DNA from: Phycisphaerales bacterium
GTDB lineage: Bacteria > Planctomycetota > Phycisphaerae > Phycisphaerales > UBA1924
Length of the DNA stretch: 64,000 bases
Direction: 5' to 3'
Assembly: GCA_020847175.1 (NCBI GenBank)
Contig: JADLCM010000008.1
Location: forward strand, 62,001-126,000
In this document: piece after piece, positions 8,438-18,144 of the stretch
How positions within the stretch are numbered: position 1 is the first letter of the stretch
Layout of the letters: each line of letters starts with the position of its first letter
The notes under the pieces: generated by a model
What the model saw: the letters and a program-made list of their open reading frames with translations, nothing else
Told to the model about the DNA's origin: nothing
Database searches by the model: none
Translations under genes and position numbers: made by a program

Positions 8438-9622
8438 TCAGCGCTGGGCCACCGGCACATACGGCGCCCCGTGGGGGCCGACGTACTTCGCCGCGGGGCG
8501 ATAGAGGCGGTTGTCCGTGACCTGCTCGATGCAGTGCCCCGCCCAGCCGCTGGTGCGGCTCATGGCGAACATCGGGGTGAACAGGTCGAGTTTGAGCCCG
8601 ATCGAGTGGTACGTCGTGGCGGAGTAGAAATCGACGTTGGGGTAGATGCCCTTGGCCCCGACCTCGCGGGCCATGATCGCTTCGATCTTGGACGACATCT
8701 CGTACAGGCGCATGTTGCCGGTGTCGGCGGCGATCTGCTTGCTGAAGGTCTTGAGGAACGTCGCGCGGGGGTCGATGGTCTTGTAGACCCGGTGCCCGAA
8801 GCCCATGATGCGGGCGCCCTCGTTGCGGTGGGCGAGCTTGTCCATGATGTAGGGCTCGATGTAGTCCATCACGTCCTTGCCCTGCTTCTTGGCCTCCGCT
8901 TCGATCTCGTGCAGCATATCCATGACTTCCTCGTTCGCGCCCCCGTGAAGCGGGCCCCGGAGCGAGCCGATCGCCGCGGTCAGGGCCGAGTACATGTCGC
9001 TGAGCGTGGAGATCACGACGCGCCCGGTGAACGTGGAGTTGTTGAGGCCGTGATCGGCGTGCAGGATCATGCAGATGTCGAAGGCGCGGGCCATGGCGGG
9101 CGTGGGGGCCTCACCGTTGAGCATGTAGAGGAAGTTGGGCGCAAAGGCGAGGTTCGCGCGCGGATCGACGACCGGCAGGCCCCGCCGGTGACGGTCGAAG
9201 GTCGCGATGATCGTGGGGATCTGGGCCAGCACGTTGAGCGCCTTGGAGCGCATCGCCGGGATGTCGGGCTTTCCGGCGCTGTCGAGGCCGTTGGGAGAGG
9301 GATCGTACATCGAGAGCGCCGAGACCGCCGTGCGCCGCACGTGCATCGGCTGCGCGGTCTTGGGCATCGACTGGATCATGCTCGTCAGCTCCGCCGGGAT
9401 GCGGTAGCGCGAGCGAAGATCCGTGTTGAAAGCATCGAGTTCCGCCTTCTTCGGCAGGCGGCAGTTCCAGAGCAGAAAGACCGTTTCCTCGAAGGTCGAG
9501 TTCCGGGCCAGGTCATCGATCGGGATGCCCACGTATTCGAGGATGCCCTTCGCACCGTCGATGAAACTCATCTGCGTTTCCGCAGCGACCACGCCCTCAA
9601 GACCCTTGGAAAACTCGGCCAT
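8438..9622 (-). CDS. gltA: Citrate synthase
   Basis: Condenses acetyl-CoA and oxaloacetate at entry to the TCA cycle. The 394-residue chain has the catalytic histidine motifs LHADHGLNNSTFTGRV and GFGHRVYKTIDPRA and the aspartate in YPNVDFYSATTYHSIGL. Length and the short N-terminus resemble the dimeric CitZ/methylcitrate synthase type rather than the longer NADH-regulated E. coli type, so methylcitrate synthase is an alternative. The ATG at 9622 follows GGAG at good spacing and begins MAEFSKGLEGVVAAETQMS, the family start; the frame stays open upstream, but that part is antisense to the rhomboid gene. Confidence 0.94.
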   Translation of the reverse strand: MAEFSKGLEGVVAAETQMSFIDGAKGILEYVGIPIDDLARNSTFEETVFLLWNCRLPKKAELDAFNTDLRSRYRIPAELTSMIQSMPKTAQPMHVRRTAVSALSMYDPSPNGLDSAGKPDIPAMRSKALNVLAQIPTIIATFDRHRRGLPVVDPRANLAFAPNFLYMLNGEAPTPAMARAFDICMILHADHGLNNSTFTGRVVISTLSDMYSALTAAIGSLRGPLHGGANEEVMDMLHEIEAEAKKQGKDVMDYIEPYIMDKLAHRNEGARIMGFGHRVYKTIDPRATFLKTFSKQIAADTGNMRLYEMSSKIEAIMAREVGAKGIYPNVDFYSATTYHSIGLKLDLFTPMFAMSRTSGWAGHCIEQVTDNRLYRPAAKYVGPHGAPYVPVAQR

Positions 9623-9851
9623 CTGAGGCACTCCAGGCGGATGGATTCGGTGAAGGTACAAGACTGCCCGGCGATCAGACCGCCGGGCGCGCAACTCTAG
9701 GATGGGCTGGCGAAACGCTCCACTCGCCCGAGAGGATCGGTCAGCAGATTCGGTACTCTGAACGCGATTCGTGGCTTGTCCCACCTTTGGCCCCGGGGCA
9801 AGCCACGGCGCACGGCCGCGCTCCCCGGCACGGGGGGTACCATCCGCCCGC

Positions 9852-10997
9852 ATGATCCCGATCTGTACCGACCGGGCCACCCGCCGAACCCCGTTTGTCA
9901 CCTTTTCGCTCATCGCGGCCAACGTGCTCGTGATGATCGTGATGGCCTCGATCGAGCGACAGAGCCCGGAGCGGGCGCACCAGATCGTGTCGAGGTTCTG
10001 GGTGCACGGGCCCGAGTTCCACTGGTACTCGCTCTGGACCAGCGCCTTCCTCCACGCGGGCGCGTTGCACCTGCTGGGCAATATGCTCTTTCTCTGGGTG
10101 TTCGGGCCGGGGGTCGAAGACCGCCTCGGGCACATCGGGTTCACGGCGCTCTACGCCGCTGGCGCAGCCGGTTCGGCGGGAGCGCACGCGTACTTCGAGA
10201 GTGCGCCGGCCATCGGTGCATCCGGGGCGGTGGCGGCAGTCACGGGCGCGTTCCTGGTGATGCTGCCGCGCACGCACATCAAGGTCCTCTTTTTCTTCTT
10301 CTACATCGGCATCGTGTGGATCCCTTCCACCTGGTTCATCGCCTTCGGCATCGCCAAGGACCTGTTCATGCACGCGATGGCGCCGCACAACGGCATCGCC
10401 AACCTGGCGCACCTGGCGGGGTACGCCACCGGGGGGGTGGTGGCGGCGGCGCTCCTGTTGACGCGAATCATTCAGCCCGAACCCTACGACCTGGTGACGG
10501 CCTTTCGGCAGTCCAAGCGCAGGGCCGCCCTGCGGAGGGCTCACGAGGCGGCGCAGCGCGACATCCGAAGCGGGCAGGCCCTGGCCCCCGAAAGAGCCTT
10601 CGGCGAGCAGGAGGTTTCGCTCGCGGCCGCACGCCGCAAGGTGGTCGATCGCCTCGCCGCGCGCGACCCCGATGGGGCGACTCGCGCCTACCGCGAACTT
10701 GTGGACGAGCACGGCGTAGAGGCCGGGGCGCTCGGGAGCCAGACCCTCACCGCCATCGCCAACGCGTGCTTTGAGCGGGGCGACCATTCCACCGCCGCCG
10801 TGGCGTACGAGCGCTTTCTCGCCCATTACACCAACGACCGTGAAGCGCCGCGTGTCACGCTGATGCTCGGCCTCATCCTGGGGAAGTATCTGAACGACCC
10901 CATCCGGGCCAAGCAGGTGCTGACCGAGGCACTGCGGATGGACTTGGACGAAGAACACAAGGCCCTGGCGATCAGGCTCCTCGATGACCTGGGGTGA
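9852..10997 (+). CDS. Rhomboid family intramembrane serine protease with TPR-like tail
   Basis: 381-residue membrane protein. The first 210 residues carry six or more hydrophobic segments with rhomboid landmarks: LTSAFLHAGALHLLGNMLFL-type helix (here WTSAFLHAGALHLLGNMLFL), nucleophile serine S124 in IGASGAVAAV, and the catalytic histidine H187 in NLAHLAGYATG. From about 225 a soluble, charged region ends in TPR-like helices (ANACFERGDHSTAAVAYERF). Rhomboids cleave transmembrane substrates; this one's substrate is unknown. ATG 9852 starts directly at the conserved N-terminus (MIPICTDRATRRTPFVTF); the extra 27 residues available upstream are not family-like. It is divergent from citrate synthase and overlaps the next gene region. 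Confidence 0.92.
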   Translation: MIPICTDRATRRTPFVTFSLIAANVLVMIVMASIERQSPERAHQIVSRFWVHGPEFHWYSLWTSAFLHAGALHLLGNMLFLWVFGPGVEDRLGHIGFTALYAAGAAGSAGAHAYFESAPAIGASGAVAAVTGAFLVMLPRTHIKVLFFFFYIGIVWIPSTWFIAFGIAKDLFMHAMAPHNGIANLAHLAGYATGGVVAAALLLTRIIQPEPYDLVTAFRQSKRRAALRRAHEAAQRDIRSGQALAPERAFGEQEVSLAAARRKVVDRLAARDPDGATRAYRELVDEHGVEAGALGSQTLTAIANACFERGDHSTAAVAYERFLAHYTNDREAPRVTLMLGLILGKYLNDPIRAKQVLTEALRMDLDEEHKALAIRLLDDLG

Positions 10998-11134
10998 ACC
11001 GGGCGCTATGTTCGACCATCGCCGTCTCCCGGCCTCCCAAAATGGGCTTGAGCGGCCCCCGCAACCTGGGTAACCTGAAGGCGCTCGCGGGGGACATCGA
11101 CGGACCGGGCCTTGCCCGGCAAGGGGTGTGCGTC

Positions 11135-11917
11135 GTGACGTGGGCTTGGTGCAGCCGAAGGCGGCGGACGCAGAATCGCCGGGCGTTTTCGCTCGTCGAA
11201 CTGTTGGTCGTCCTCGCCATCATCGCCATGCTCATGTCCATGATGCTCCCCGGACTCGCCGGGGCCCGTCAGGGTGCAAAGGCGCTCTCCTGCCAACTGA
11301 GGCTCAAGGCGATCGGGAGTGCGATCCGCTCGTACCTTGACGAGCAGGGCGAGGGCGAGCAGGTTTTCCTTGACCTCTACCCGCGTGCTCCCACACTCCG
11401 CGACCGCTGGAATGCCATGGTGCTGCTCCAACCGCACTTTCCGGTGTCGGTCGAGAACGGACCATTCGAGTGTCCCGCGGCGGCGGGCATCACCAGCGTG
11501 CGAGACCCCATCAACCGGCAGACGCTCGCCCGACGCGGCATCTTCCACGAGTTCGATTACGACCGGGACGGCGCCCTTGAAGCCACGGAGTACTGGTTCA
11601 ACGACTCCCGCTCGGCGACCTACGCAGACCTCTTCGGGCCTCGCGCGCGGAACCCGCGTAAACCGCTTGGGGTCAGCGGGCAGAACCTCCGGCGCCTTGA
11701 CCACCCGGACGCCGTCGTGTGGGCGGCGGACGGCATCGATTGGATCCCGCGCCACCGGGGCACCACCCACATGCTCATGGGCGACATCAGCCTCTCGGTC
11801 CGTTCGCTCCGCCCGCGCGAATACCTCAACGCTGAGGCACGCGGGCCGTGGGGAGAGCCGGGGCCCTTCTACAACTGGGGCCACTACAACCCAGACATAT
11901 ACGGGCCGACACCATGA
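11135..11917 (+). CDS. Type IV prepilin-like (H-X9-DG type) protein
   Basis: Secreted or surface pseudopilin with a class III leader. After a basic leader (RRRRTQNRRA) comes the hydrophobic helix FSLVELLVVLAIIAMLMSMM; the residue before the cleavage-site phenylalanine is alanine instead of the usual glycine. The globular part includes WAADGIDWIPRHRGTTHMLM, resembling the C-terminal H/DG region of planctomycete prepilin families. The start is uncertain: GTG 11135 has AAGGGG nine bases upstream and gives a short leader, while GTG 10994, overlapping the rhomboid stop, would add 47 residues. The next gene overlaps its stop by ATGA, suggesting co-translation. Confidence 0.78.
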   Translation: MTWAWCSRRRRTQNRRAFSLVELLVVLAIIAMLMSMMLPGLAGARQGAKALSCQLRLKAIGSAIRSYLDEQGEGEQVFLDLYPRAPTLRDRWNAMVLLQPHFPVSVENGPFECPAAAGITSVRDPINRQTLARRGIFHEFDYDRDGALEATEYWFNDSRSATYADLFGPRARNPRKPLGVSGQNLRRLDHPDAVVWAADGIDWIPRHRGTTHMLMGDISLSVRSLRPREYLNAEARGPWGEPGPFYNWGHYNPDIYGPTP

Positions 11918-12312
11918 CCGCGACGCCCCTTGACCCCGGCGTGCCGGGGGGGCGCTCCGGCGGGCGGGGCCGACACGCACCCCGTGCGCGTCGAAGGGTT
12001 GTGCTCTTCGCCGGGCTGCTTCTGGCGGGGGCAGGCGCGGCGTTGGTGTGGCGGGACCGCTCGACGCCTGATCCGGACAGCGCCGAGCGGCTCGGCGCTC
12101 CGGTTGAAATGCTCTGCCGCGAGTCGGGCAGGCGGTTTCGCCTCACGCGGGGGCTCGTCGAGGCGGAACTTCGCGGGCGGGTCGGGCAGCTGCGCGAGGA
12201 TGACGGCGTGGCCTCTCCATACGCCGACGATCGGCCCGTGGCGCGGATGGCCTCGGAAGCGCAGTGGCGAGAGACCATCGAGCGGATCAACCGCGAGAAG
12301 CGGGGGGGGTGA
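11914..12312 (+). CDS. Small single-pass membrane protein of unknown function
   Basis: 132 residues; not recognised. A basic N-terminus (RGRHAPRARRR) is followed by one hydrophobic segment (VVLFAGLLLAGAGAALVW, about residues 26-43) and a charged, Arg/Glu-rich outer part, consistent with an inside-to-outside single-pass topology. Its ATG overlaps the stop of the upstream prepilin-like gene by four bases, so it is probably translationally coupled and may serve the same pilus-like structure. It is convergent with the AtpZ-like gene, 33 bp away. Confidence 0.7.
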   Translation: MTATPLDPGVPGGRSGGRGRHAPRARRRVVLFAGLLLAGAGAALVWRDRSTPDPDSAERLGAPVEMLCRESGRRFRLTRGLVEAELRGRVGQLREDDGVASPYADDRPVARMASEAQWRETIERINREKRGG

Positions 12313-12345
12313 GGCACGCCCGCTCGGCGTGTCACTCTGGAGGGG

Positions 12346-12765
12346 TCAGCGCCTGGCCTTCCGGTTCGCGGCCTCGCGCTTCTCTTCTGCGAGCGTGGCC
12401 CGGATGATTCGCATAAGCGCTGTGGCGAACCCGAGGGCCAGGCCCCCGAGCAGCCCCCAGGGGGCCGTGCCGCGCCATCGGTCGAAGAGCCAGCCCAGCA
12501 GGACGCCGGCGGCAATCGTAAAGATGAAGTCGAAGGCCGTGGCCCAGGCACGCCCGGCGCCGAGGAGCGCATCGGACGCGCCGGGATCTTCGAGTGACGA
12601 CCGCGTCATGGGCGGCTCGCGCAGCACTTCCGGGATCACCTGGAGACGCGGGTCCGGGGTGAGCGGGTCGCGCGGGAACCCGACGCCCTCGGATTCGTCG
12701 GACGCGCCGTCACCCTCATCGGGGTCGGAGGCGGCAGGATCAGGGCTGTCGGGGAAGGGAGTCAT
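12346..12765 (-). CDS. AtpZ/AtpI-like small membrane protein
   Basis: 139 residues. After a long acidic N-terminus there are two hydrophobic helices with the AtpZ family pattern: ATAFDFIFTIAAGVLLGWLF, a DRWRGTAPWGLL turn, then GGLALGFATALMRIIR. AtpZ/AtpI proteins assist assembly of the F0 rotor ring or Mg2+ supply and usually stand at the head of an atp operon. No atp genes are visible here; instead it lies last in a minus-strand run after secDF and the LysM gene. Assignment rests on the two-helix pattern and the conserved DRW.GT.PWG turn. Confidence 0.8.
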   Translation of the reverse strand: MTPFPDSPDPAASDPDEGDGASDESEGVGFPRDPLTPDPRLQVIPEVLREPPMTRSSLEDPGASDALLGAGRAWATAFDFIFTIAAGVLLGWLFDRWRGTAPWGLLGGLALGFATALMRIIRATLAEEKREAANRKARR

Positions 12766-12844
12766 GGCGGAGTCTGCGGGTCGCGAGTGGTGCGTGCCGA
12801 GCGAACGACGCGGACTGATTCAACGCGAGTCGAAGCAAAGCGGC

Positions 12845-13300
12845 CTACGGCGGCGGGATCCGAAGCCGTGTTCCAAGCTTGAGCGAAGCCGGGCTCTTGA
12901 GGACATCACGGTTGGCCTCGAAGATCGCGCCGGCCCGATCACCCGAGCCGTAATACCGGAGGCTGATTTTCCAGAGTGAGTCGCCGGGCTCGACCACGTG
13001 GAAGCGGTCGCCGGCGGGCGGGCTCAGCGAGCCCGGATCGCCCGAAGCCGGCGCCGATTCCGTCGCGTCGGGCGCCGCTCCGGTGGCCCCCGCCGGGGCT
13101 CCGTCGATCCCTCCGCCCGGCGGCTGGCGTTCCGTGGCCATCGGGCTGAGCGAACCATCCGACGGCAGGTCGCGCTCCGCGGAGTAGTCGGGGAGGTGAC
13201 GCGGGGCGCGTGCCGGCCTCCACGGGCCCGGGGCGATCCAATACACCCCGACCCAGGTCAGGGCGAGAAGGACCAGGGCTCTGGGGAGGGCGTTTGGCAT
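12845..13300 (-). CDS. LysM domain protein with N-terminal membrane anchor
   Basis: 151 residues: a hydrophobic N-terminal segment (ALVLLALTWVGVYWIAPG), a Pro/Gly/Ala-rich linker to about residue 98, and a C-terminal LysM domain (FHVVEPGDSLWKISLRYYG, then ANRDVLKSPASLKLGTRLRI). LysM binds peptidoglycan or related glycans, so this is probably an envelope protein anchored in the inner membrane. It lies 38 bp after secDF and 79 bp before the AtpZ-like gene on the same strand, and is likely cotranscribed with them. Confidence 0.88.
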   Translation of the reverse strand: MPNALPRALVLLALTWVGVYWIAPGPWRPARAPRHLPDYSAERDLPSDGSLSPMATERQPPGGGIDGAPAGATGAAPDATESAPASGDPGSLSPPAGDRFHVVEPGDSLWKISLRYYGSGDRAGAIFEANRDVLKSPASLKLGTRLRIPPP

Positions 13301-13338
13301 GGCGCCGGCAAAGACCCCGCTGAATCGCGACCCGACGC

Positions 13339-16300
13339 TCAGGGCCCCGTGCGCCCCTTGGCGATCAACTCCTGCTCATCGCGGTCGTGCTTGGGCGACC
13401 AGACGATCGGCGCGGCTACGGCGACCGAGCTGTACGTGCCCACGCCCACGCCCATGAGCAGCGCGAAGGCGAAGGCCCGCACCGCCTCGCCCGCGAACAA
13501 GTAGATGATGAGGGCCGCGAACACCGTCGTGCCGCTCGTGATCAGTGTGCGGCTGATCGTGGAGTTGATCGCCTCGTTGATGACGCGCGTGCTGGCGTAC
13601 TTGAGCTTGCCCTTGGTCTCGCGGATGCGGTCGAACACGATGATCGTGTCGTTGAGCGAATACCCCATGATGGTGAGCATCGCGGCGACCATGTTGAGAT
13701 CGATCTTGAAGGGCAGGAGCCCGAGGCTGCGGGCAATGCCCTGGGTCGCGTTGTGGTCGTAGAGGATCTCGCTCAGCGCGATCAGGCCGAGCACCGTCAG
13801 GCAGTCGTGGATGAGGCACACGATGGCGCCGAAGGAGTAGCGCAGGTTGCCGAAACGGATCCAGATGTAGATGAGGATGAGCGCGAGGCTCAGGATGATC
13901 GCCGCCGCGGCCCGCGAGCGGAAGGTCTGCGCGATGGATGAACTGAACTTGTCCACTCCCGCAAGCGAGCTCGAACGGGAGAGCGCGTTGGAGACGATCT
14001 CCCACTCCTGCGCCGCGAGGTTCTCCCATTCCTGGGTCTGGCCCGGGTCGGAGAAGTTGGCGCGGGCATCGCGGACGATGATGGCCGCCGCCTGCACGCC
14101 CTCGCCGATGGTGCGGAGGGGGATGACCTGGCGCGTGCGGGCGAGGCTCTCGGGGTGCTCGGCCTGGCGCAGGGCTTCGAGGCGGTTGCGGAGGTCGACC
14201 AGGGTGGGCATGGGTTCAAGATTCTCGACGAGAATCGCGACACCATCGACGAACGGGGTCACGTCCGGGTTGGCGTAGTCCTGCCACGGGTTGCCCGGGA
14301 AGTTGGACCGCAGGTCGTTTGCCGTGATCGGGAAGACGTGCGTGTTCCGTCCGCCGTCCTTGTCGGCGAACTCGATCGGCGGGCGTTCATCCAGCTCGTC
14401 CTCGAAGGCGAGCTTGATCTCGGACTGCACGAGGTCGCTGTCGGTGATCGTCGTCTTGATGGAGTAGCGGTCGGCGACTGTGTTCCCGCGTTCGTCGGTG
14501 CCGGGCTCAAGGCCGAGCACGTCCGCGAAGCGGAGCTCGCCGGCCAGGTCGTTGGACGGGTCATCGTCGGAGTAGATCCGTTCGGAGGCGGCGTTCAGCC
14601 GGTCCACGACATCCGCGCGGGTGAGCGAGAGCCGCGAGCCGTCCGCAAGGGTCTTGAACTGGATCACGACCTGCGTGCCGCCGCGGAACTCGGTGTCCAG
14701 CATCCTGGCGCCCATGTGAAACACCGCGAAGAGGCCGAGCGCGATGTAGCAGGACGAGACGCTGACGAAGATCCAGCGGAGGCGGAGCCAGTTGATGTTC
14801 GGCGTGAGGGCCCGCTGGAGGGCCGCGATGCGCATCGGCAGCATCGAGGCCTTCCGCCACTTGCACACTTCAACCGCGAAGGTGAAGATGCCCCGGCTGA
14901 TCACCAGCGCCGCGAAGAGCGTGGCGAGCACGCCGATGCCGAGGGTGATGGCGAAGCCCTTGACTTCCTGCGTTGAAACCCCGGGCATCACCAGCACGAT
15001 GCAGACGATCAGGTTGGTGATGTTGCCGTCCACGATCGAGGACATGGCCTTGGAGAACCCGAGGCGGACCGCGGCACGCAGGTCGAGACCCTTCTCCAGT
15101 TCTTCGCGGATGCGTTCGTAGATGAGGACGTTGGAGTCCACCGCCATGCCGAAGGTCAGAATGACGCCCGCGATGCCCGGCAGCGTGAACACCGCCTTGT
15201 TGAGCGCCATCGCGCCGACGATGAGCACGGCGTTGCACAGGAGCGCGATGACCGCAATCAGGCCGAACTTGAAGTAGTACACCCACATGAAGGCGCTGAT
15301 CAGCACCAGCGCGATGATGCCCGCCTTGAAGCTCTTGCGCAGGTTCTCGATGCCCAGTTCCGGCCCCACCGTGCTCTGGGAGAGGGGTTCGGGGCTGAGT
15401 TTCGCCTGCAGCGAGCCCGCGCTGAGCAGGCGCACGATGTAGTCGATCTCGCTGGGCGCAAAGTTGCCCATGATCTGCCCGCTGCTGCTGATCTTGCTGT
15501 TCAGGTTCGGGGCCGTGTAGACCTGGTCGTCGAGCAGCACCGCCATGTTGTTGCTGACGTTGGCGCCGGTCAGGCGGCCCAGAAGCAGCGACCCGTTGGC
15601 GTCCATGCGGAAGTTGATCGCCGGGCGCCCCTGCTGATCGACGCCCGCCGAAGCCCCCGCCACCGACCACTGCCCCACGCCGTCGTCCGTGTGCGTCAGG
15701 CGCGAGCCGGGCTGGTCCCAGCAGAGCATCCAGAACTCGCCGTCATACTCCTCAACGACGTAGCCCTCGCCCCCGTACGACGCGAAGTAACCCGCCGGAT
15801 CTCCCGCGAACCGCTTGGCCGGGTCCGGGTCGTCCATGGTCCCGAAGATCCGCCGGAATCCATTGAGATCGTCGTACCAGCTGTCAATCTTGTTGATCTT
15901 GAACCAGCGCGCATCGCGCGCCCCGGCCCGGCGCGGCCCGAGTTCGCGCAGCCGCTGGCGCAGTTCCAGCGCATCCGGGTGCGACATCCGGCCGTTCGCA
16001 TCCACCGTGATGCGGAAACTGAGCACGCCCGCATCGCGCACCAGCCGGACGAGGTCTGACGGGTCGTCCAGGCTCTTGCGGATCGCCTCGTACGCAAGGT
16101 ACTCCTTCACCGTCTCGTCGATCCCGCCCGCAGCGTCCGGGTACCGCTCCTTCAGATCTTCCACCGCCCGCTCGCGCGGGCTGGGGCGGGTGAGGGTCGT
16201 GCGCGCCTGTGAGTCCCACAGGCTCACCTGTTGCGGGCTGCGTCCGATCGCTTCCCGCACTTCGTCAGCGGTCGGCGCCGAGCGGAGCAGTTGCCCCTGG

Positions 16301-16887
16301 CTCGTGCGCAGGCGACGCAGCAGTTCGCTCCCGTGATCCACGAGGGCGGCCCGAGCCTCCGGGGTCGCGTCCGCCGGGAGCGTGCGCAGGTCGTGCTCCG
16401 CCTTGGTGTAGGCATCTCGCGTGGTCAGCAGATCTTCGAGCAGCCCGCGCACCCGGGCGCTCTGCCCCGCGATCGCGTCGATCCGCGCCGGACGGGCATC
16501 CGGCTCGGCGATGAGCAACTCGCGCAGGTCGCTCGCATCGACGGATTCGGAGGTGAGCCGTTCCAGCGCCGCCTCAAACCCCGCCCGCTGCTTCTTGACG
16601 CGAGGCCCCGGCAGAGGCATCGAGATCTCGATGCGGTTCTGGCCCTGCGCCACGATCGAAACCTCAAGGAGTCCGTTCGGGTCGATGCGCTGCTTGAGGA
16701 CATCGATCGTCCGCTGCACCACCGCCTTGGCATCTTCGCCCGGCGCAATGTCCAACTCGTAGACCAGCGTCGCGCCGCCGCGAAGGTCCTTCCCGAGGCG
16801 AAGCTGCTCGCTGGGGGGCACGATGGCCCACCCGAAGAAGATCAGCACCAGCGTGATAAAGATGAGGTTCCGGATCGAACGGTGCAT
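13339..16887 (-). CDS. secDF: Protein translocase subunit SecDF, single-chain fusion
   Basis: Membrane component that uses the proton gradient to drive late steps of Sec export. The 1182-residue chain starts MHRSIRNLIFITLVLIFFGW with the first transmembrane helix and continues with DLRGGATLVYELD. A large periplasmic P1 region runs to about residue 520 and holds a long charged insertion. The SecD half ends in the signature GMAVDSNVLIYERIREEL (about 575-595). The SecF half begins near 730 with DTEFRGGTQVVIQF and carries MGYSLNDTIIVFDRIRET near 1075. Separate secD and secF are more common; fusions occur in several phyla. The frame is open upstream of ATG 16887, but that part is antisense to the trpA promoter region and was left out. 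Confidence 0.96.
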   Translation of the reverse strand: MHRSIRNLIFITLVLIFFGWAIVPPSEQLRLGKDLRGGATLVYELDIAPGEDAKAVVQRTIDVLKQRIDPNGLLEVSIVAQGQNRIEISMPLPGPRVKKQRAGFEAALERLTSESVDASDLRELLIAEPDARPARIDAIAGQSARVRGLLEDLLTTRDAYTKAEHDLRTLPADATPEARAALVDHGSELLRRLRTSQGQLLRSAPTADEVREAIGRSPQQVSLWDSQARTTLTRPSPRERAVEDLKERYPDAAGGIDETVKEYLAYEAIRKSLDDPSDLVRLVRDAGVLSFRITVDANGRMSHPDALELRQRLRELGPRRAGARDARWFKINKIDSWYDDLNGFRRIFGTMDDPDPAKRFAGDPAGYFASYGGEGYVVEEYDGEFWMLCWDQPGSRLTHTDDGVGQWSVAGASAGVDQQGRPAINFRMDANGSLLLGRLTGANVSNNMAVLLDDQVYTAPNLNSKISSSGQIMGNFAPSEIDYIVRLLSAGSLQAKLSPEPLSQSTVGPELGIENLRKSFKAGIIALVLISAFMWVYYFKFGLIAVIALLCNAVLIVGAMALNKAVFTLPGIAGVILTFGMAVDSNVLIYERIREELEKGLDLRAAVRLGFSKAMSSIVDGNITNLIVCIVLVMPGVSTQEVKGFAITLGIGVLATLFAALVISRGIFTFAVEVCKWRKASMLPMRIAALQRALTPNINWLRLRWIFVSVSSCYIALGLFAVFHMGARMLDTEFRGGTQVVIQFKTLADGSRLSLTRADVVDRLNAASERIYSDDDPSNDLAGELRFADVLGLEPGTDERGNTVADRYSIKTTITDSDLVQSEIKLAFEDELDERPPIEFADKDGGRNTHVFPITANDLRSNFPGNPWQDYANPDVTPFVDGVAILVENLEPMPTLVDLRNRLEALRQAEHPESLARTRQVIPLRTIGEGVQAAAIIVRDARANFSDPGQTQEWENLAAQEWEIVSNALSRSSSLAGVDKFSSSIAQTFRSRAAAAIILSLALILIYIWIRFGNLRYSFGAIVCLIHDCLTVLGLIALSEILYDHNATQGIARSLGLLPFKIDLNMVAAMLTIMGYSLNDTIIVFDRIRETKGKLKYASTRVINEAINSTISRTLITSGTTVFAALIIYLFAGEAVRAFAFALLMGVGVGTYSSVAVAAPIVWSPKHDRDEQELIAKGRTGP

Positions 16888-17075
16888 CGTCACCCTCGCG
16901 TGGGCGCGGCGGAGGCCAAGCCCAGACCAATCCCTCGCACGCATCTGCGCAGCCGGGGGTGCGAACCATAGGGTCGGCGGATGCACAAAGCACCGAACGA
17001 CGCGGGCGACGCGTGCGTACGCCATTGCGACCCCGGGGCGTGCTCGGGCGGTCTTCGCTACGATGGAGCCCGGAC

Positions 17076-17963
17076 ATGGGCCGCCTTGAGGACATCTTCG
17101 CCGAACTGCGGCGCGAAGGGCGCTCGGCGCTGATCCCCTCGATCTGCGGTCATCACCCCGGCCCAGGTTCAACCGCTCCGCTCCTCGCCGCGCTGAGTGG
17201 GTCCGGAGCAACCGCCTTCGAGGTCGGGTTTCCCTACTCCGACCCGGTCGCCGAGGGGCCTGTCATCGCCAAGGCGATGCGCCGGGCACTCGGGGCGGGT
17301 TCAACACCGGATTCGCTCCTCTCGGAAGTCGCCGCGGCCCGGTCTGCAACCAACGCGGCGCTCGTAGCCGTAGTCTCCGTCTCGCTGCTGGCCCGGGCCG
17401 GCGAGCCCGGCGTTTTTGTCGGGCGGCTCCGAGACTCCGGGTTCGACGGGCTGATTGTGCCGGACTGCCCGCTGGAGGAGGCCGGCCCCCTCTGCGATGC
17501 CGCTCGCAAGGCGGGGTTGTCGATGCCTCTGTATGTCGCCCCGGGGGCACCCCCCGAACGGGTCCGTGCCATCGCGGAGCAGGCCACAGGGTTTGTGTAT
17601 GTCATGGCGCGGTTCGGGTCGGGCCAGAGCCAGGGCCCCGGGGGCGATGCCGCCCGCCTCATCGCCGAGGTCCGCAGGCACACCACCCTCCCCGTCGTCT
17701 CGGGGTTCGGCATCGGGACACCCGAACAGGTCCGGGCCGTGACCCTGCACGCTGATGCGGCGGTGGTCGGCTCCGCCCTCGTTCGGCGCATCGACGAGTC
17801 GCCCGATCCCATCGCCGGCGGCGCGGCGCTCGTCCGCGAGTTCTGCGCGGCCCTCTCTCATCGACAACCTTCGCCCGGGCGGGGCGCGGAGTCCGGGGCA
17901 CACCAGGCACCGGGTTCCGGCTGGCCTCAGCCGGCGGGCGCGGGAGAAGGGCCCCGCGCCTGA
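17076..17963 (+). CDS. trpA: Tryptophan synthase alpha chain (divergent)
   Basis: Cleaves indole-3-glycerol phosphate to indole in the last step of tryptophan synthesis. Family landmarks: LIPSICGHHPG near the N-terminus, FEVGFPYSDPVAEGPVIAKA, LIVPDCPLEEAGPL, PLYVAPGAPPERV, SGFGIGTPEQV and VVGSALVRRI. The glutamate equivalent to Salmonella E49 is kept (FEVG), but the catalytic aspartate equivalent to D60 (normally LADGP) is glutamate here (VAEGP). The usual (S/R).GVTG loop is replaced by MARFGSGQSQGPGGD. The C-terminus has about 30 extra Pro/Gly-rich residues. No trpB is adjacent. ATG 17076 gives the expected start; the frame is open 117 bp further up without family similarity. It is divergent from secDF. 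Confidence 0.88.
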   Translation: MGRLEDIFAELRREGRSALIPSICGHHPGPGSTAPLLAALSGSGATAFEVGFPYSDPVAEGPVIAKAMRRALGAGSTPDSLLSEVAAARSATNAALVAVVSVSLLARAGEPGVFVGRLRDSGFDGLIVPDCPLEEAGPLCDAARKAGLSMPLYVAPGAPPERVRAIAEQATGFVYVMARFGSGQSQGPGGDAARLIAEVRRHTTLPVVSGFGIGTPEQVRAVTLHADAAVVGSALVRRIDESPDPIAGGAALVREFCAALSHRQPSPGRGAESGAHQAPGSGWPQPAGAGEGPRA

Positions 17964-18144
17964 TCCTCGGGCCCTCGGTCCTTGCGTGCAGTTTCATTCA
18001 TCGCCATTCATGGGGCTCGGCGTCCGAAAATACCGGCCGCGGGGGCCCGGCCCTTGCAGAATCATCACCCGCCGCAACAATCACCCCGGACCTGCGGGCC
18101 GCGACGCCCGATAGAAGTCTCTGCGGCACATGGAGCCACGCGAC

